Shown piece after piece: positions 25,628 through 35,735 of a DNA stretch of 64,000 bases. The notes below the pieces were generated by a model. That model was not told the DNA's origin. It saw only the letters and a list, made by a program, of their open reading frames with translations, and made no database searches. The DNA is from Streptomyces liliiviolaceus (GTDB lineage: Bacteria; Actinomycetota; Actinomycetes; Streptomycetales; Streptomycetaceae): positions 124,001-188,000 of the forward strand of contig NZ_JAGPYQ010000001.1 in assembly GCF_018070025.1 (NCBI RefSeq). The letters run 5' to 3'. Within the stretch, counting starts at the first letter, position 1, and each line of letters begins with the position of its first letter. Position numbers and translations under genes: made by a program.

Positions 25628-26832
25628 TCGGGATGGTCAGTCTTCGGCGGGCCCGTGACCGGTGGCCCGCCCTGGTCAGGCGGCGGGCCCCGCAGTGGTG
25701 GCGCCGATCGGACGTCACCCTCCGGGACCTTCCGCTCGCGCTGCTGCTCGTCGCCGTCTCGTTCCTCCCGGACGCCCACGGGACGCAGATCGGCGGCCTG
25801 CCGGACCGCCCCCTGGACGCCCTGGCCCTCCTGCTGATCGCCCTCCAGAGCCTCCCGCTCGCGGTGCGCCGCCGCTGGCCGGCCGTCTGTCTCGCCCTGG
25901 TGTCGGTGGGGTTCGCCGTCGACCAGCTCCGCGGCTACCACTCGTTCGCGAGCACCGCGCTGCCGATCGCGCTGCTGAGCGTGGGGGCCCACCTGGTACG
26001 GCATCGGCGTACGGCCGCGATCGTCTTCTCCTTGGCGTACGTGCCGCTGGCGGTCGCGTTCAACCGGCTCGATCCGGGTGAGCCGCCGAGCGAACTCGTG
26101 ACGTTCTATCTGGCGATGGTGCTGGCGTGGGGCCTGGGGGCATGGCTCAGGTCCACGCGGGTCGCGGACGCCGAGCACCGGCTCCGGATCGCCGAGGACA
26201 CCCGGACCGCCGAACGCACCCGTATCGCCCGGGAGTTGCACGACGTCGTGACCCATCATGTGACGGCGATGGTCGTGCAGGCCGAGGCGGCGCGCTATCT
26301 CACCGCCTCGCCCGACCGCCTCGACCAGTCGCTGACCGCCGTCACCGACACCGGTCGGCGGGCCATCGCCGATCTGCGGCACCTGCTCGACCTGCTCAAC
26401 CCCGACCACGGCACGGGACACGGCACCGACCAGCCGCGGACGCCGTCCGGCGGCGGGCTGCTCACGCTCGTGGAGCAGACGCGGCTGGCCGGGCAGCCGG
26501 TGGAGTTCACCGAGGAGGGCTCCCCGGCGGAGCCGGCGGGCAGCGCCGAACTCGTGGCCTACCGGGTGGTGCAGGAGTCCCTGACCAACGCCCTGAAATA
26601 CGCTCACGGCAGCCGCACCTCGGTTCAGGTGCGGCACGCCGAAAGGGAGATCAGCGTGGAGGTCAGTACGGACGGTTCCGGCTCGGGGGCCGGTTCACCG
26701 GGCGGGAGCGGGCGGGGCCTCGCCGGTCTCCGCGAGCGGGTCGACATCCTGGGCGGCGACTTCAGCGCGGGCCCGCGGACGGCCGGCGGCTTCGTCGTAC
26801 GGGCGCGGATACCCGCCGGGAGCCCTTCGTGA
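25624..26832 (+). CDS. NarL-type sensor histidine kinase
   Basis: Protein of 402 aa. Four or five N-terminal membrane helices (to about residue 178) carry almost no extracellular loop, suggesting sensing within or at the membrane. The HisKA_3 dimerisation domain has phospho-acceptor H206 in ARELHDVVTHH; the HATPase domain shows ESLTNALKYA and GRGLAGLRERV. It phosphorylates the response regulator encoded next, with which it overlaps by 4 nt (GTGA). It also overlaps the upstream protease by 4 nt, so all three form one operon. Signal unknown. Confidence 0.93.
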   Translation: MIGMVSLRRARDRWPALVRRRAPQWWRRSDVTLRDLPLALLLVAVSFLPDAHGTQIGGLPDRPLDALALLLIALQSLPLAVRRRWPAVCLALVSVGFAVDQLRGYHSFASTALPIALLSVGAHLVRHRRTAAIVFSLAYVPLAVAFNRLDPGEPPSELVTFYLAMVLAWGLGAWLRSTRVADAEHRLRIAEDTRTAERTRIARELHDVVTHHVTAMVVQAEAARYLTASPDRLDQSLTAVTDTGRRAIADLRHLLDLLNPDHGTGHGTDQPRTPSGGGLLTLVEQTRLAGQPVEFTEEGSPAEPAGSAELVAYRVVQESLTNALKYAHGSRTSVQVRHAEREISVEVSTDGSGSGAGSPGGSGRGLAGLRERVDILGGDFSAGPRTAGGFVVRARIPAGSPS

Positions 26833-27503
26833 GCGCACCCGTGGCCTCCCCGATCCGGGTCCTGGTCTGCGACGACCAGGTGCTGATCCGCACCGGTCTG
26901 GTGACGATCATCGACGCCCAGCCCGATCTGGAGGTGGCGGGCGAGTGCGGGGACGGACGGGCCGCGGTCGACCTCGCCGCCCAAGTGCGGCCGGACGTCG
27001 TGGTGATGGACGTACGGATGCCGGTGCTCGACGGCATCGAGGCCACCCGCCTGCTGGCCGGCGCGGGGGTGCCGCATCCCGTCAAGGTGCTCGTGGTGAC
27101 CACGTTCAATCTGGACGAGTACGTGTACGAAGCGCTGCGCGCGGGGGCGAGCGGTTTCCTGCTCAAGGACGCTCCCCCCGCCCAACTCCTGCACGGCATC
27201 AGGACCGTGGGCGCGGGCGCGGCCCTGCTGGACCCCGAGGTGACGCGCAGGCTGGTGGGCCGTTACGCCGCCCGCATCCGCCCCGCCGACAGCACCGCTC
27301 CGCAGGACATCCCGCTGACACCGCGCGAGTTGGAGGTCCTGCGCCTCATCGCGAACGGCCTCTCCAACAGCGAGATCGCCGCGACCCTCGTGATCAGCCC
27401 GGAGACGGTCAAGACCTTCGTCTCCCGCATCCTGGCGAAGCTCAATCTGCGCGACCGGGTGCAGGCGGTGGTGTACGCGTACCGCCAGGGGCTGGTGACC
27501 TGA
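26829..27503 (+). CDS. NarL/LuxR-type response regulator
   Basis: Protein of 224 aa. The receiver domain has acidic pair D15/D16, phospho-acceptor D61 in VVVMDVRMP, and K113 in FLLKDAPP. The LuxR HTH (LTPRELEVLRLIANGLSNSEI...VKTFVSRILAKLNLRDR) is at about 155-215. The GTG start lies within the kinase stop. A hairpin 19 nt downstream ends the operon. Targets probably include the protease operon itself or the convergent CPBP gene; that is inference. Confidence 0.94.
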   Translation: MSAPVASPIRVLVCDDQVLIRTGLVTIIDAQPDLEVAGECGDGRAAVDLAAQVRPDVVVMDVRMPVLDGIEATRLLAGAGVPHPVKVLVVTTFNLDEYVYEALRAGASGFLLKDAPPAQLLHGIRTVGAGAALLDPEVTRRLVGRYAARIRPADSTAPQDIPLTPRELEVLRLIANGLSNSEIAATLVISPETVKTFVSRILAKLNLRDRVQAVVYAYRQGLVT

Positions 27504-27521
27504 CCCGGACGCGCACAGGCG

Positions 27522-27551
27522 AGAGCGCCCACGGATCTCCGCGGGCGCTCT
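27522..27551. terminator. Hairpin between the two-component operon and the convergent CPBP gene
   Basis: AGAGCGCCC (27522-27530) and GGGCGCTCT (27543-27551), 9-bp perfect stem, followed by TCGTTC. It can serve both directions. Confidence 0.75.
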
Positions 27552-27586
27552 TCGTTCGGCGGGGGCCGTTGCCCTGGCCCCCTCGG

Positions 27587-28510
27587 TCAGGACGCGGCGG
27601 TCGTCCCCGCGGACCGGAGCTGCCGGCGGGTGTAGAGGCGGCCACGGCGCTTGGCCAGGCGCAGGAACACGACCGTGGGGACGGTGCAGACGACGATGGC
27701 GAAGATGCCGGCCTCCGGGCCGAAGCCGCCGCCGGTGATCGCCTCGGGGCCCGACAGCACGCCGTGGAGCAGGCCGGTGGGCTGGTCGTCGTTGCCGGAG
27801 ACCGTGACGCCGAAGATGCCGCTCAGGGCGAAGTTCCAGCCGAAGTGGATGCCGATCGGCATCCACAGGGAGCGGGTGGCCGCGTAGACGGCGCCGAGCA
27901 TCAGGCCGCCCTCGATGGCGATGGCCAGCGCGCCCCACACGGTGGCACCGGAGTTGACCAGGTGCAGACCTCCGAAGAGCAGGCCCGAGATCACCATCGC
28001 GCCCCGGGTGCCGGTGAGTTCCTCGACGAGGCGGAAGACGATGCCGCGGAAGAGGAGTTCCTCGACGACCGCGACCCCGGCCATCATCCCGAGAACGGTC
28101 AGGGCGCCGCCGACGGACACCCCGCCCTTCGTGCCGTAGCCGCCGAACAGGGCGATCAGCGCGAGCGTCGCGGTGAGGAGTCCGAGGCCGACGGCGGTGC
28201 CGACGCGCAGACCGGATCCGGCGTCGGTGGTGTCCAGTTCGGTCACGGGACGCTGTTCGAGGAACCGCACCGCCGCCGCGTAGACCGTCAGGGCGATCAG
28301 CACGGACACGGCGCCGAACAGCAGGGACAGCACCGGGTTGTCGCCCGCCACGCTCCGCATCCCGGCGGCGAGCCCCGTCACCAGGACGAACAGCACCACC
28401 ATCACCGCGAGCCGCACCCCGACCGGCCACACCCGGCGCGTGGGCTCGAAGTCCGACTGCGTGTACTGGTCCTTGACCCACCGCACGGCCTGCGTGTTCC
28501 AGAGCGACAT
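27587..28510 (-). CDS. CPBP-family intramembrane glutamic protease, copy 2
   Basis: Membrane protein of 307 aa, about eight helices. Motifs EELLFRG (E150, E151), H183 in GGLHLVN and HFGWN (H222) are intact. The C-terminal half closely follows copy 1 (for example ATRSLW-PIG-HFGWN-A-SG-F--TVSGND), so the two are paralogues arranged tail to tail around a two-component system. ATG at 28510 with GGAGG 9 nt upstream. No signal peptide; cytoplasmic N-terminus. Confidence 0.92.
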   Translation of the reverse strand: MSLWNTQAVRWVKDQYTQSDFEPTRRVWPVGVRLAVMVVLFVLVTGLAAGMRSVAGDNPVLSLLFGAVSVLIALTVYAAAVRFLEQRPVTELDTTDAGSGLRVGTAVGLGLLTATLALIALFGGYGTKGGVSVGGALTVLGMMAGVAVVEELLFRGIVFRLVEELTGTRGAMVISGLLFGGLHLVNSGATVWGALAIAIEGGLMLGAVYAATRSLWMPIGIHFGWNFALSGIFGVTVSGNDDQPTGLLHGVLSGPEAITGGGFGPEAGIFAIVVCTVPTVVFLRLAKRRGRLYTRRQLRSAGTTAAS

Positions 28511-28673
28511 CAGATTTTCCCTCCTCGACCGGCGGCCCGGCCGCCCCTGTCATCGAGTGGAACGCTATGAGGAGGGGGTACTCCGGAACGTCCCGCCGGG
28601 GTGGGCATTGCTTGTCGCTCACGTGGGGGACAACGGGTCGTACGGGCGTCGCGGCCGTTCCCGCCCCCGTCCC

Positions 28674-29471
28674 TCAGAGCTGGTTCTCGCCGCCGTCGAC
28701 GTAGAGGTTGGCTCCGAGGATGAAGCCGCTCCGCCCGGAGGCGAGGAAGGCCACCGCGTCGGCGACCTCGTCCGCCCGCCCGATGCGGCCGAGCGGGACG
28801 TTCGCGGCGAACTGCGCCTTGGTGACGGACGGGCGGCCCGCGGCGGCCGACGCGTCCGGCACGTCCTGCGCGTCCGCCACGTCCTGCGTGGCGACCACGG
28901 CGTCGAGGCCGGGGGTGTCGATCGTGCCCGGGGAGATCGCGTTGACCCGGACACCGCGGCCCTTGAGCTCGTTGGCCCAGGTCCGGGCGAAGGACCGGAT
29001 CGCCGCCTTGGAGGCCGCGTACGTGCCGAACGCGGCGACCCCGTCGTCGGCGCGCACCGAGGAGTTGAGGATGACCGAGGCGCCGTCGTTGAGCAGCGGC
29101 AGCGCCTTCTGGACCGTGAACACCGTGCCCCGGACGTTGACTCCGAAGATCCGGTCGAAGTGTTCCTCGGTGATCTCCTCCAGCGTCGCGAACGACGCGG
29201 TGCCGGCGTTGGCGAAGAGCACGTCCAGGCCCCGGCCCCGGGCGCGGACCGCGTCGTAGAGCCGGTCCAGATCGGCCGGTTCGGAGATGTCACCCACCAC
29301 CGCGGTGGCCCTCTCCGGCCCGATGGTCTCGACGGCCCTGTCCAGATCGGCCTCGCGCCGGCCGGTGACGAACACGTGCGCGCCGTCGGCCGCGAGTCGC
29401 CTCGCGGTCGCCAGACCGATCCCGGTGCCGCCGCCGGTGACGACGGCGGTCATGCCTTCGAACTGTCCCAT
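28674..29471 (-). CDS. SDR-family NAD(P)-dependent oxidoreductase
   Basis: Classical short-chain dehydrogenase of 265 aa. Cofactor motif TGGGTGIG at 12-19, NAG at 88-90, and the catalytic triad S137/S138, Y151, K155 (YAASK) are all present. An acidic insert with AQDVADAQDVPDAS near residue 190 is less usual. ATG at 29471 with GGAGG 8 nt upstream. It is divergent from a TetR-family gene, and two similar palindromes lie between them, so it is probably repressed by that regulator. Substrate unknown. Confidence 0.92.
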   Translation of the reverse strand: MGQFEGMTAVVTGGGTGIGLATARRLAADGAHVFVTGRREADLDRAVETIGPERATAVVGDISEPADLDRLYDAVRARGRGLDVLFANAGTASFATLEEITEEHFDRIFGVNVRGTVFTVQKALPLLNDGASVILNSSVRADDGVAAFGTYAASKAAIRSFARTWANELKGRGVRVNAISPGTIDTPGLDAVVATQDVADAQDVPDASAAAGRPSVTKAQFAANVPLGRIGRADEVADAVAFLASGRSGFILGANLYVDGGENQL

Positions 29472-29494
29472 CGGAATGACCTCCACAAACATCG

Positions 29495-29508
29495 GTACCG
29501 ATCGGTAC
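29495..29508. promoter_or_regulatory. TetR operator candidate 1
   Basis: Perfect 14-bp palindrome GTACCGATCGGTAC, 24 nt upstream of the SDR start. Confidence 0.7.
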
Positions 29509-29540
29509 TGATTAACGTCGAGGGGGACCGTAACACATCC

Positions 29541-29554
29541 GCACCGACCGGTAC
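29541..29554. promoter_or_regulatory. TetR operator candidate 2
   Basis: GCACCGACCGGTAC, 12 of 14 positions as operator 1, centre to centre 46 bp, 20 nt upstream of the TetR start. Confidence 0.65.
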
Positions 29555-29574
29555 GGAAAGGTAGGATGGCCCGC

Positions 29575-30204
29575 ATGGAGACGCGACAGAGGGCACCGAT
29601 CGGCCGGCCGAGAGGCTTCGACACCGAAGAGGCCCTTGAGCGCGCGATGCGGGTCTTCTGGGAGCAGGGCTACGAGGGCGCCAGCCTCACCGACCTGACG
29701 AACGCCATGGGCATCACCCGTACGAGCATGTACGCGGCCTTCGGCAACAAGGAGGACCTGTTCCGCAAGGCCCTGGAGCGGTACACCGAGGGGCCCGCCT
29801 CCTACGGCGTCCGGGCCACCCGGGAGCCGACCGCACGGCAGGTGGCCACCGCGTTCCTCGCCGGCTCCGTCCGGGCGAGCACCCAGCCCGGCGGCCCCGC
29901 AGGCTGCCTCGGGGTCCAGGGCGCCCTCGCCGCCGGCGAGCCGGGACGCACCGCCCGGGACACCCTGGTCACCTGGCGCAACGAGGGCACCACCCTCCTC
30001 CACGACCGCTTCCGGCGGGCCGTCGACGAAGGCGACCTGCCGCCGGACCTGGATCCCGCCCTGCTCGCCCGCTACCTCATGACCCTCGCGAACGGCATCG
30101 CCGTCCAGGCAGCGGGCGGCGCCACCCGCGAGGACCTCCAACTGGTGGCGGACATGGCCCTGGGGAGCTGGCCTTCGGCCGGGACACGGCGAACCGCCCC
30201 CTGA
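29575..30204 (+). CDS. TetR-family transcriptional regulator
   Basis: Protein of 209 aa. The TetR_N HTH is at about residues 12-58 (DTEEALERAMRVFWEQGYEGASLTDLTNAMGITRTSMYAAFGNKEDLF). The C-terminal ligand domain is of the group with 'GCLGVQGALAAGEPG', common in regulators of SDR or quinone-reductase genes. The ATG at 29575 is chosen because GGTAGG is 9 nt upstream; the ATG at 29566 directly abuts it. It is divergent from the SDR gene, with paired operators between. Confidence 0.92.
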   Translation: METRQRAPIGRPRGFDTEEALERAMRVFWEQGYEGASLTDLTNAMGITRTSMYAAFGNKEDLFRKALERYTEGPASYGVRATREPTARQVATAFLAGSVRASTQPGGPAGCLGVQGALAAGEPGRTARDTLVTWRNEGTTLLHDRFRRAVDEGDLPPDLDPALLARYLMTLANGIAVQAAGGATREDLQLVADMALGSWPSAGTRRTAP

Positions 30205-30234
30205 GGCGCGCGGACGCGGGTCAGGGGGCGGTTC
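30191..30234. terminator. Bidirectional terminator hairpin
   Basis: 14-bp perfect arms GAACCGCCCCCTGA (30191-30204) and TCAGGGGGCGGTTC (30221-30234). It overlaps the TetR stop codon and lies just after the convergent ychF gene. Confidence 0.85.
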
Positions 30235-30243
30235 GAGGCGGAA

Positions 30244-31332
<1,089 letters not shown>

Positions 31333-31504
31333 GTTGCGACTTCCCGTACGTGAGGGTGTGGGGCGATGACTGGGACCCGGAGGGATGCTCAGGCCGATTC
31401 ATCAGTCTACGGCGTGCCGCGCCTCGCACCGGCGACGTATCGAACGCTTGGCCAAGGTCGGCCAAAGCGCGTGTCTAGGGGGGCATTCCACACATAACCC
31501 GACC

Positions 31505-31510
31505 TAAGTT
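31505..31510 (+). promoter_or_regulatory. Probable -10 box of a leaderless DUF6542 transcript
   Basis: TAAGTT exactly 6 nt before the GTG at 31517; no RBS. Confidence 0.45.
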
Positions 31511-31516
31511 GGACCA

Positions 31517-32074
31517 GTGGAGCAACACAGGACGCGTCCTCCCCAGTCACAGCCGTCGCGAGGCGGCTCGCCCCTTCCCCCGCAGGCCGGGCGGGGCGGT
31601 GCCCGTACGGCCCGGCAGGCCGGGGCCGGTGTCCCGCGTACCGCGAAGTCCGTCCCACCGCTCGTGCAGGCGGTACGCCGGTTTCCCAACCCCCGGCTCA
31701 CCGGGCTGGGCAGCGGACTGTTCTGCGCCGCGTCGATGTTCGCGCTGGCATGTCTGATCCAGCTGCTGTTCGGGGCGTCGCTCGTCGTCTACGGAGTGCT
31801 GTTCCTGCCGGTCTGCGTACTGACCGCGGTGTGGGTGCGGCGGGCCGACCTCGTCACGGCGGTCGTCGCCGTGCCGATCGCCTTCGCCGTCGGCCTCCTG
31901 CCCATCGCGGACAGCGAGGGCGGCTTCGGCGGCCGGGTGATGGGCCTCGTCACCGCCCTCGCGATGCACGCGGGGTGGCTGTACGGGGGGACGCTGCTGG
32001 CCGGGGTCATCGTGACCGTGCGCAAGGCGCGGATGATGACGCGTAAGGCCGCGCAGCGGCGGCGGGTGGCCTGA
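31517..32074 (+). CDS. DUF6542 membrane protein
   Basis: Protein of 185 aa. A basic Pro/Gly/Ser-rich cytoplasmic N-terminus of about 60 residues precedes four membrane helices ([54 protein letters not shown], and [19 protein letters not shown]), ending in a basic tail. Conserved in Streptomyces beside ychF and ispH, function unknown. GTG start supported by a leaderless-type promoter rather than an RBS. Confidence 0.82.
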   Translation: MEQHRTRPPQSQPSRGGSPLPPQAGRGGARTARQAGAGVPRTAKSVPPLVQAVRRFPNPRLTGLGSGLFCAASMFALACLIQLLFGASLVVYGVLFLPVCVLTAVWVRRADLVTAVVAVPIAFAVGLLPIADSEGGFGGRVMGLVTALAMHAGWLYGGTLLAGVIVTVRKARMMTRKAAQRRRVA

Positions 32075-32125
32075 CCGGCCGGGTTGTCTGTTGGCCGGCT
32101 GGCCGACTGGCCGAGGGTTCGAATC

Positions 32126-32178
32126 TGCGGGTCGGTGGGGGCTGGTCGCGCAGTTCCCCGCGCCCCTTACGGGGCGGG
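32126..32178. repeat. Family B repeat
   Basis: tgcgggtcggtgggggctgg followed by the cgcgcagttccccgcgcccc core and ttacggggcgggg. It lies between the convergent DUF6542 and ppgK genes. Confidence 0.8.
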
Positions 32179-32188
32179 GGCAGGGCGC

Positions 32189-32935
32189 TCAGTCCGTCTG
32201 GGCCGCTCTCATTGCCGCGCCCACGATTCCCGCGTTGTTCTGCAGTTGCGCCGGCACGATCTCCGCCTTGATGCCCTCGATCAGCGGCAGGAACTTCTGC
32301 GACTTGCGGCTGACGCCGCCGCCGATGATGAACAGCTCGGGCGAGAAGAGCATCTCCACATGGGCGAGGTACTTCTGGACGCGGTGCGCCCAGTGCTCCC
32401 AGGAGAGGTCGTGGTCCTCCTTGGCCTTCGTGGAGGCGTGCTTCTCGGCGTCGTGGCCGTTCAGTTCGAGATGGCCCAGCTCCGTGTTCGGGACGAGGGT
32501 GCCGTCCACGAAGAGGGCGCTGCCGATCCCCGTACCGAAGGTGAGCAGGAAGACCGTGCCCTTGCGGCCCTTGCCCGCGCCGAACTGCATCTCGGCGACG
32601 CCCGCCGCGTCCGCGTCGTTCAGGACGGTCACCGGCAGGCCGCCCAGCCGGTCGCCGAGCAGGGCGCGCGCGTCGGTGTCGATCCAGGCCTTGTCCACGT
32701 TGGCCGCGGTGCGGATGGTGGAACCACCGGTGACCACACCGGGGAAGGTGATGCCGACCGGGCCGGTCCAGCCGAAGTGGCCGACGACCTCCTTCACACC
32801 GTCCGCCACCGCGTCGGGTGTCGCCGGATGCGGCGTGAGCACCTTGCAGCGCTCCTCCGCCAGGTCGCCCTTGTCCAGGTCCACGGGAGCGCCCTTGATC
32901 CCTGAACCACCGATGTCCACGCCGAAGATCTGCAT
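32189..32935 (-). CDS. ppgK: Polyphosphate glucokinase
   Basis: ROK-family kinase of 248 aa that phosphorylates glucose using polyphosphate or ATP, feeding glycolysis. Phosphate-1 motif [13 protein letters not shown], catalytic aspartate in [11 protein letters not shown]-site [10 protein letters not shown], and the PpgK-type ending. The [17 protein letters not shown] segment stands where canonical ROK zinc motifs would be, as in other actinobacterial PpgKs. The start is the ATG at 32935; TAACGT lies 6 nt upstream and no RBS is seen, so the mRNA is probably leaderless. Confidence 0.95.
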   Translation of the reverse strand: MQIFGVDIGGSGIKGAPVDLDKGDLAEERCKVLTPHPATPDAVADGVKEVVGHFGWTGPVGITFPGVVTGGSTIRTAANVDKAWIDTDARALLGDRLGGLPVTVLNDADAAGVAEMQFGAGKGRKGTVFLLTFGTGIGSALFVDGTLVPNTELGHLELNGHDAEKHASTKAKEDHDLSWEHWAHRVQKYLAHVEMLFSPELFIIGGGVSRKSQKFLPLIEGIKAEIVPAQLQNNAGIVGAAMRAAQTD

Positions 32936-32941
32936 GGCTCT

Positions 32942-32947
32942 ACGTTA
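32942..32947 (-). promoter_or_regulatory. Probable -10 box of a leaderless ppgK transcript
   Basis: TAACGT on the minus strand, 6 nt before the ATG. Confidence 0.5.
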
Positions 32948-32964
32948 CGTCGTGGGACGGACAG

Positions 32965-33972
32965 TCACTCGGCCGAGGGGGTGGTTCCGGTGCGCTGCGC
33001 CACCAGGGCCGCCGCCTCCGCGCGCAGGTCGCGGCGCAGCTCCTTGGGCAGCGAGAACGTGATGGACTCCTCGGCCGCCTTCACGAGCTCGACGTCCTCG
33101 TAACCGTGCGTGGTGAGGTACTCCAGGACCTGCTCCACGAGGATCTCCGGCACCGAGGCCCCGGAGGTGACGCCGACCGTGGAGACGCCCTCGAACCAGC
33201 TGTCGTCGATCTCGTCGGCGAAGTCCACGAGGTACGCCTCCTTGGCGCCCGCGAGCTTGGCGACCTCGACGAGCCGTACGGAGTTGGACGAGTTGCGCGA
33301 GCCGACCACGATGACGAGATCGGCCTGCTCGCCCATCTGCTTCACCGCGAGCTGGCGGTTCTGCGTGGCGTAGCAGATGTCGTCGCTCGGCGGGGAGATG
33401 AGCTGCGGGAACTTCTCCTTGAGGGCGTCCACCGTCTCCATGGTCTCGTCGACCGACAGCGTCGTCTGGGAGAGCCAGACGACCCGGGAGGGGTCGCGGA
33501 CCTCGACCTTCGCCACGTCACCGGGGCCGTCGACCAGCGTGATGTGGTCGGGCGCCTCGCCGGACGTGCCGATGACCTCCTCGTGGCCCTCGTGGCCGAT
33601 GAGGAGGATGTCGTAGTCGTCGTCCGCGAACCGGACGGCTTCCTTGTGGACCTTGGTGACCAGCGGGCACGTCGCGTCGATGGTGGCGAGCTTGCCGGCC
33701 GCGGCCTCGTCGTGGACCACGGGGGCGACGCCGTGCGCCGAGAACATGACGATGGACCCCTCGGGGACCTCCGCCGTCCGCTCGACGAAGATCGCGCCCT
33801 TCTTCTCCAGGGTCTGCACGACGTACTTGTTGTGGACGATCTCATGACGGACATAGATCGGGGCCCCGTACTGCTCCAGGGCTTTCTCGACGGCGATCAC
33901 GGCACGGTCGACACCCGCGCAGTAGCCACGGGGGGCGGCGAGCAGGACACGGCGGCCAGTCGAAGCAGTCAT
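32965..33972 (-). CDS. ispH: 4-hydroxy-3-methylbut-2-enyl diphosphate reductase
   Basis: IspH/LytB of 335 aa, last enzyme of the MEP pathway, making IPP and DMAPP with a 4Fe-4S cluster. Cluster ligands C18 (RGYCAGV), C102 ([11 protein letters not shown]) and C200 ([10 protein letters not shown]) are present, with the conserved SSNS segment ([11 protein letters not shown]). I choose the ATG at 33972 ([11 protein letters not shown]), as in the S. coelicolor protein; TACGAT 7 nt upstream suggests a leaderless start. A second ATG 9 nt upstream is less likely. The gene ends 29 nt before ppgK begins. Confidence 0.97.
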   Translation of the reverse strand: MTASTGRRVLLAAPRGYCAGVDRAVIAVEKALEQYGAPIYVRHEIVHNKYVVQTLEKKGAIFVERTAEVPEGSIVMFSAHGVAPVVHDEAAAGKLATIDATCPLVTKVHKEAVRFADDDYDILLIGHEGHEEVIGTSGEAPDHITLVDGPGDVAKVEVRDPSRVVWLSQTTLSVDETMETVDALKEKFPQLISPPSDDICYATQNRQLAVKQMGEQADLVIVVGSRNSSNSVRLVEVAKLAGAKEAYLVDFADEIDDSWFEGVSTVGVTSGASVPEILVEQVLEYLTTHGYEDVELVKAAEESITFSLPKELRRDLRAEAAALVAQRTGTTPSAE

Positions 33973-33979
33973 GCATCCC

Positions 33980-33985
33980 ATCGTA
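33980..33985 (-). promoter_or_regulatory. Possible -10 box of a leaderless ispH transcript
   Basis: TACGAT on the minus strand, 7 nt before the ATG at 33972. Confidence 0.4.
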
Positions 33986-34088
33986 AGGGTGCGCCCGACA
34001 GGTCGGAGATCACGTCCACGGGGAGACTGGTCCGGGGGCCGGGGAGCTGAACGGGGGGTGCAGGCGGCACGACTCTCGGGAGGCATGG

Positions 34089-35459
34089 ATGTCCGGTACG
34101 GATTCACCGGCCCGCGCGGCCGACGGCGGACAGGGCCTGCGGCGCAGCCTCGGCTTCCGCGACCTGGTCGTGTACGGGCTGCTGTTCATCGCCCCCATGG
34201 CGCCGGTCGGTGTCTACGGGACCCTCGACGCGAGGTCGCACGGCGCGGTCGCGCTGGTCTACGTGGTCGCGACGGTCGCGATGGCGTTCACCGCGTTCAG
34301 CTACGCGCAGATGGTGCGGGTCGTCCCCCAGGCGGGGTCGGTGTTCGCCTACGCGCGCGTGGGGCTCGGGAAGGAGGCCGGGTTCATCGCCGGGTGGATG
34401 GCGATGCTGGACTACCTCCTCATCCCGGCGGTGGCGTACCTCTTCTCCGGGATCGCGATGAACTCCCTGGTCCCGGACGTCTCCCGCTGGGTGTGGACGG
34501 CGCTCGCGGTCGTCGTGACGACCCTGCTGAACCTGTGGGGCGTACGGGTCGCCGCGCGCGTCGGTTTCCTGGTGCTCGCGATGGAGATCGTGGTCCTCCT
34601 CGTCTTCTTCGTGTCGGCGATCGTCGTCCTCGCGCGCGACGGGGCGCAGCGCGGCTGGCTGTCGCCGTTCTCCGGAGACGGCTCCCAGGGGGCGTTCGCG
34701 CTGTCCGCGGTCCTCGGAGCGGTGTCGATCGCGGTCCTGTCGTATCTCGGCTTCGACGCGATCGCCTCCTTCGCGGAGGAGGTCACCGGCAGCTCGGAGA
34801 AGGTCGCTAGGGCGGTCCTGTTCTGTCTCGCGCTCGCCGGGGTGCTGTTCATCGCGCAGACGTACCTGGTCGCCCTCCTGGAGCCGATGTCGTCGGCGCG
34901 GCTCGCCGCCGATCCGGTGAAGCAGGGGTCGGCCTTCTACGACGCCGTGGACGCCTCGGTCGGTACGTGGCTGCACGACCTGGTGGCCGTCAGCAAGGCG
35001 ATCGGGGCGGCGTTCGCCGCGCTCGCCGGGCAGGCGGCGGCCGGGCGGCTGCTGTTCGCGATGTCCCGGGAGCGGCGGCTGCCGCGGGCGCTGTCGCGGA
35101 CGGACTCCGGGGTGCCGCGGGTCGCGCTGCTCTGCGCGGCCGTCATCACGCTGGTGGCCGCGGTGTGGGCGGCGCGGCGCGACGACGGGATGGACCATCT
35201 GGTGTCGGTGGTCGACGTGGGCGCGCTGACGGCGTTCACGCTGCTGCACGCGAGCGTGGTGGGGTGGTTCGCCGTGCGGCGGCGGGGGGTGGGTGGGGTG
35301 GTTTCGTGGTGGCGGCATGTGGTGGTGCCTGTGGTGGGGGCGGGGGTCACTGTGCTGGTGATCTTTGAGGCGTCGGGGGCGGCGCAGGTGGTGGGGGCGG
35401 TGTGGTTGGTGGTGGGGGTTGGGGTGCTGGTCGCCCAGCGGGCGTCCGCGTCCGGCTGA
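34089..35459 (+). CDS. APC-family amino acid/polyamine permease
   Basis: Integral membrane protein of 456 aa with about twelve helices. The N-terminal helix signature '[20 protein letters not shown]' and '[16 protein letters not shown]' are those of the APC superfamily (YfnA/putrescine-importer-like). It should exchange or import amino acids or amines with protons; substrate unknown. ATG at 34089 with GGGAGG 5 nt upstream. It is divergent from ispH. Its last 180 nt are extremely G/T-rich on the coding strand (Val/Gly/Trp-rich helices), unlike the start of the gene. Confidence 0.9.
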   Translation: MSGTDSPARAADGGQGLRRSLGFRDLVVYGLLFIAPMAPVGVYGTLDARSHGAVALVYVVATVAMAFTAFSYAQMVRVVPQAGSVFAYARVGLGKEAGFIAGWMAMLDYLLIPAVAYLFSGIAMNSLVPDVSRWVWTALAVVVTTLLNLWGVRVAARVGFLVLAMEIVVLLVFFVSAIVVLARDGAQRGWLSPFSGDGSQGAFALSAVLGAVSIAVLSYLGFDAIASFAEEVTGSSEKVARAVLFCLALAGVLFIAQTYLVALLEPMSSARLAADPVKQGSAFYDAVDASVGTWLHDLVAVSKAIGAAFAALAGQAAAGRLLFAMSRERRLPRALSRTDSGVPRVALLCAAVITLVAAVWAARRDDGMDHLVSVVDVGALTAFTLLHASVVGWFAVRRRGVGGVVSWWRHVVVPVVGAGVTVLVIFEASGAAQVVGAVWLVVGVGVLVAQRASASG

Positions 35460-35473
35460 TCCGGGCCTTTTCC

Positions 35474-35526
35474 TCGCCCCCGCCGCCCCTACCCGTCCCG
35501 TACCTGGGGCTGCGCCCCTTGCCCCC
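35474..35526. repeat. Partial family A repeat
   Basis: Left end of family A (gcccccgccgcccctacccg ... ggggctgcgcccc) without the central core, fused to the family B element that follows. Confidence 0.7.
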
Positions 35527-35532
35527 GTGTGC

Positions 35533-35652
35533 GGCTGCGGGCCGGTGGGGGTTGGCCGCGCAGTTCCCCGCGCCCCTGGGTGGGACGGGGCGAAGCCCCT
35601 CCCCGAGGGGCGCGGGGAACTGCGCGAGCAACCCCCACCGGACCCGCAGACG
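35533..35652. repeat. Family B repeat, full palindrome
   Basis: 21-bp perfect arms at 35557-35577 and 35606-35626 around a 28-nt loop that itself folds, flanked by outer ccggtgggggt / acccccaccgg arms. The 70-bp centre is identical to the reverse complement of 53752-53821. Confidence 0.92.
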
Positions 35653-35723
35653 AACGCCGTCCGCGCAGCCCACCCCGCCGGGGCACACCCCGTCACGACC
35701 CCGGCTGTGTCAGTGGGTGCGGC

Positions 35724-35729
35724 TACGCT
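35724..35729 (+). promoter_or_regulatory. Probable -10 box of a leaderless xseA transcript
   Basis: TACGCT 6 nt before the ATG at 35736; no RBS. Confidence 0.5.
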
Positions 35730-35735
35730 CGGCGC

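Noticed and set aside
32115..32130. ggttcgaatc motif resembling a tRNA T-loop
   Set aside because: The flanking bases do not form a T-stem and no acceptor, D or anticodon arms are present; it is part of the ppgK-DUF6542 intergenic region.
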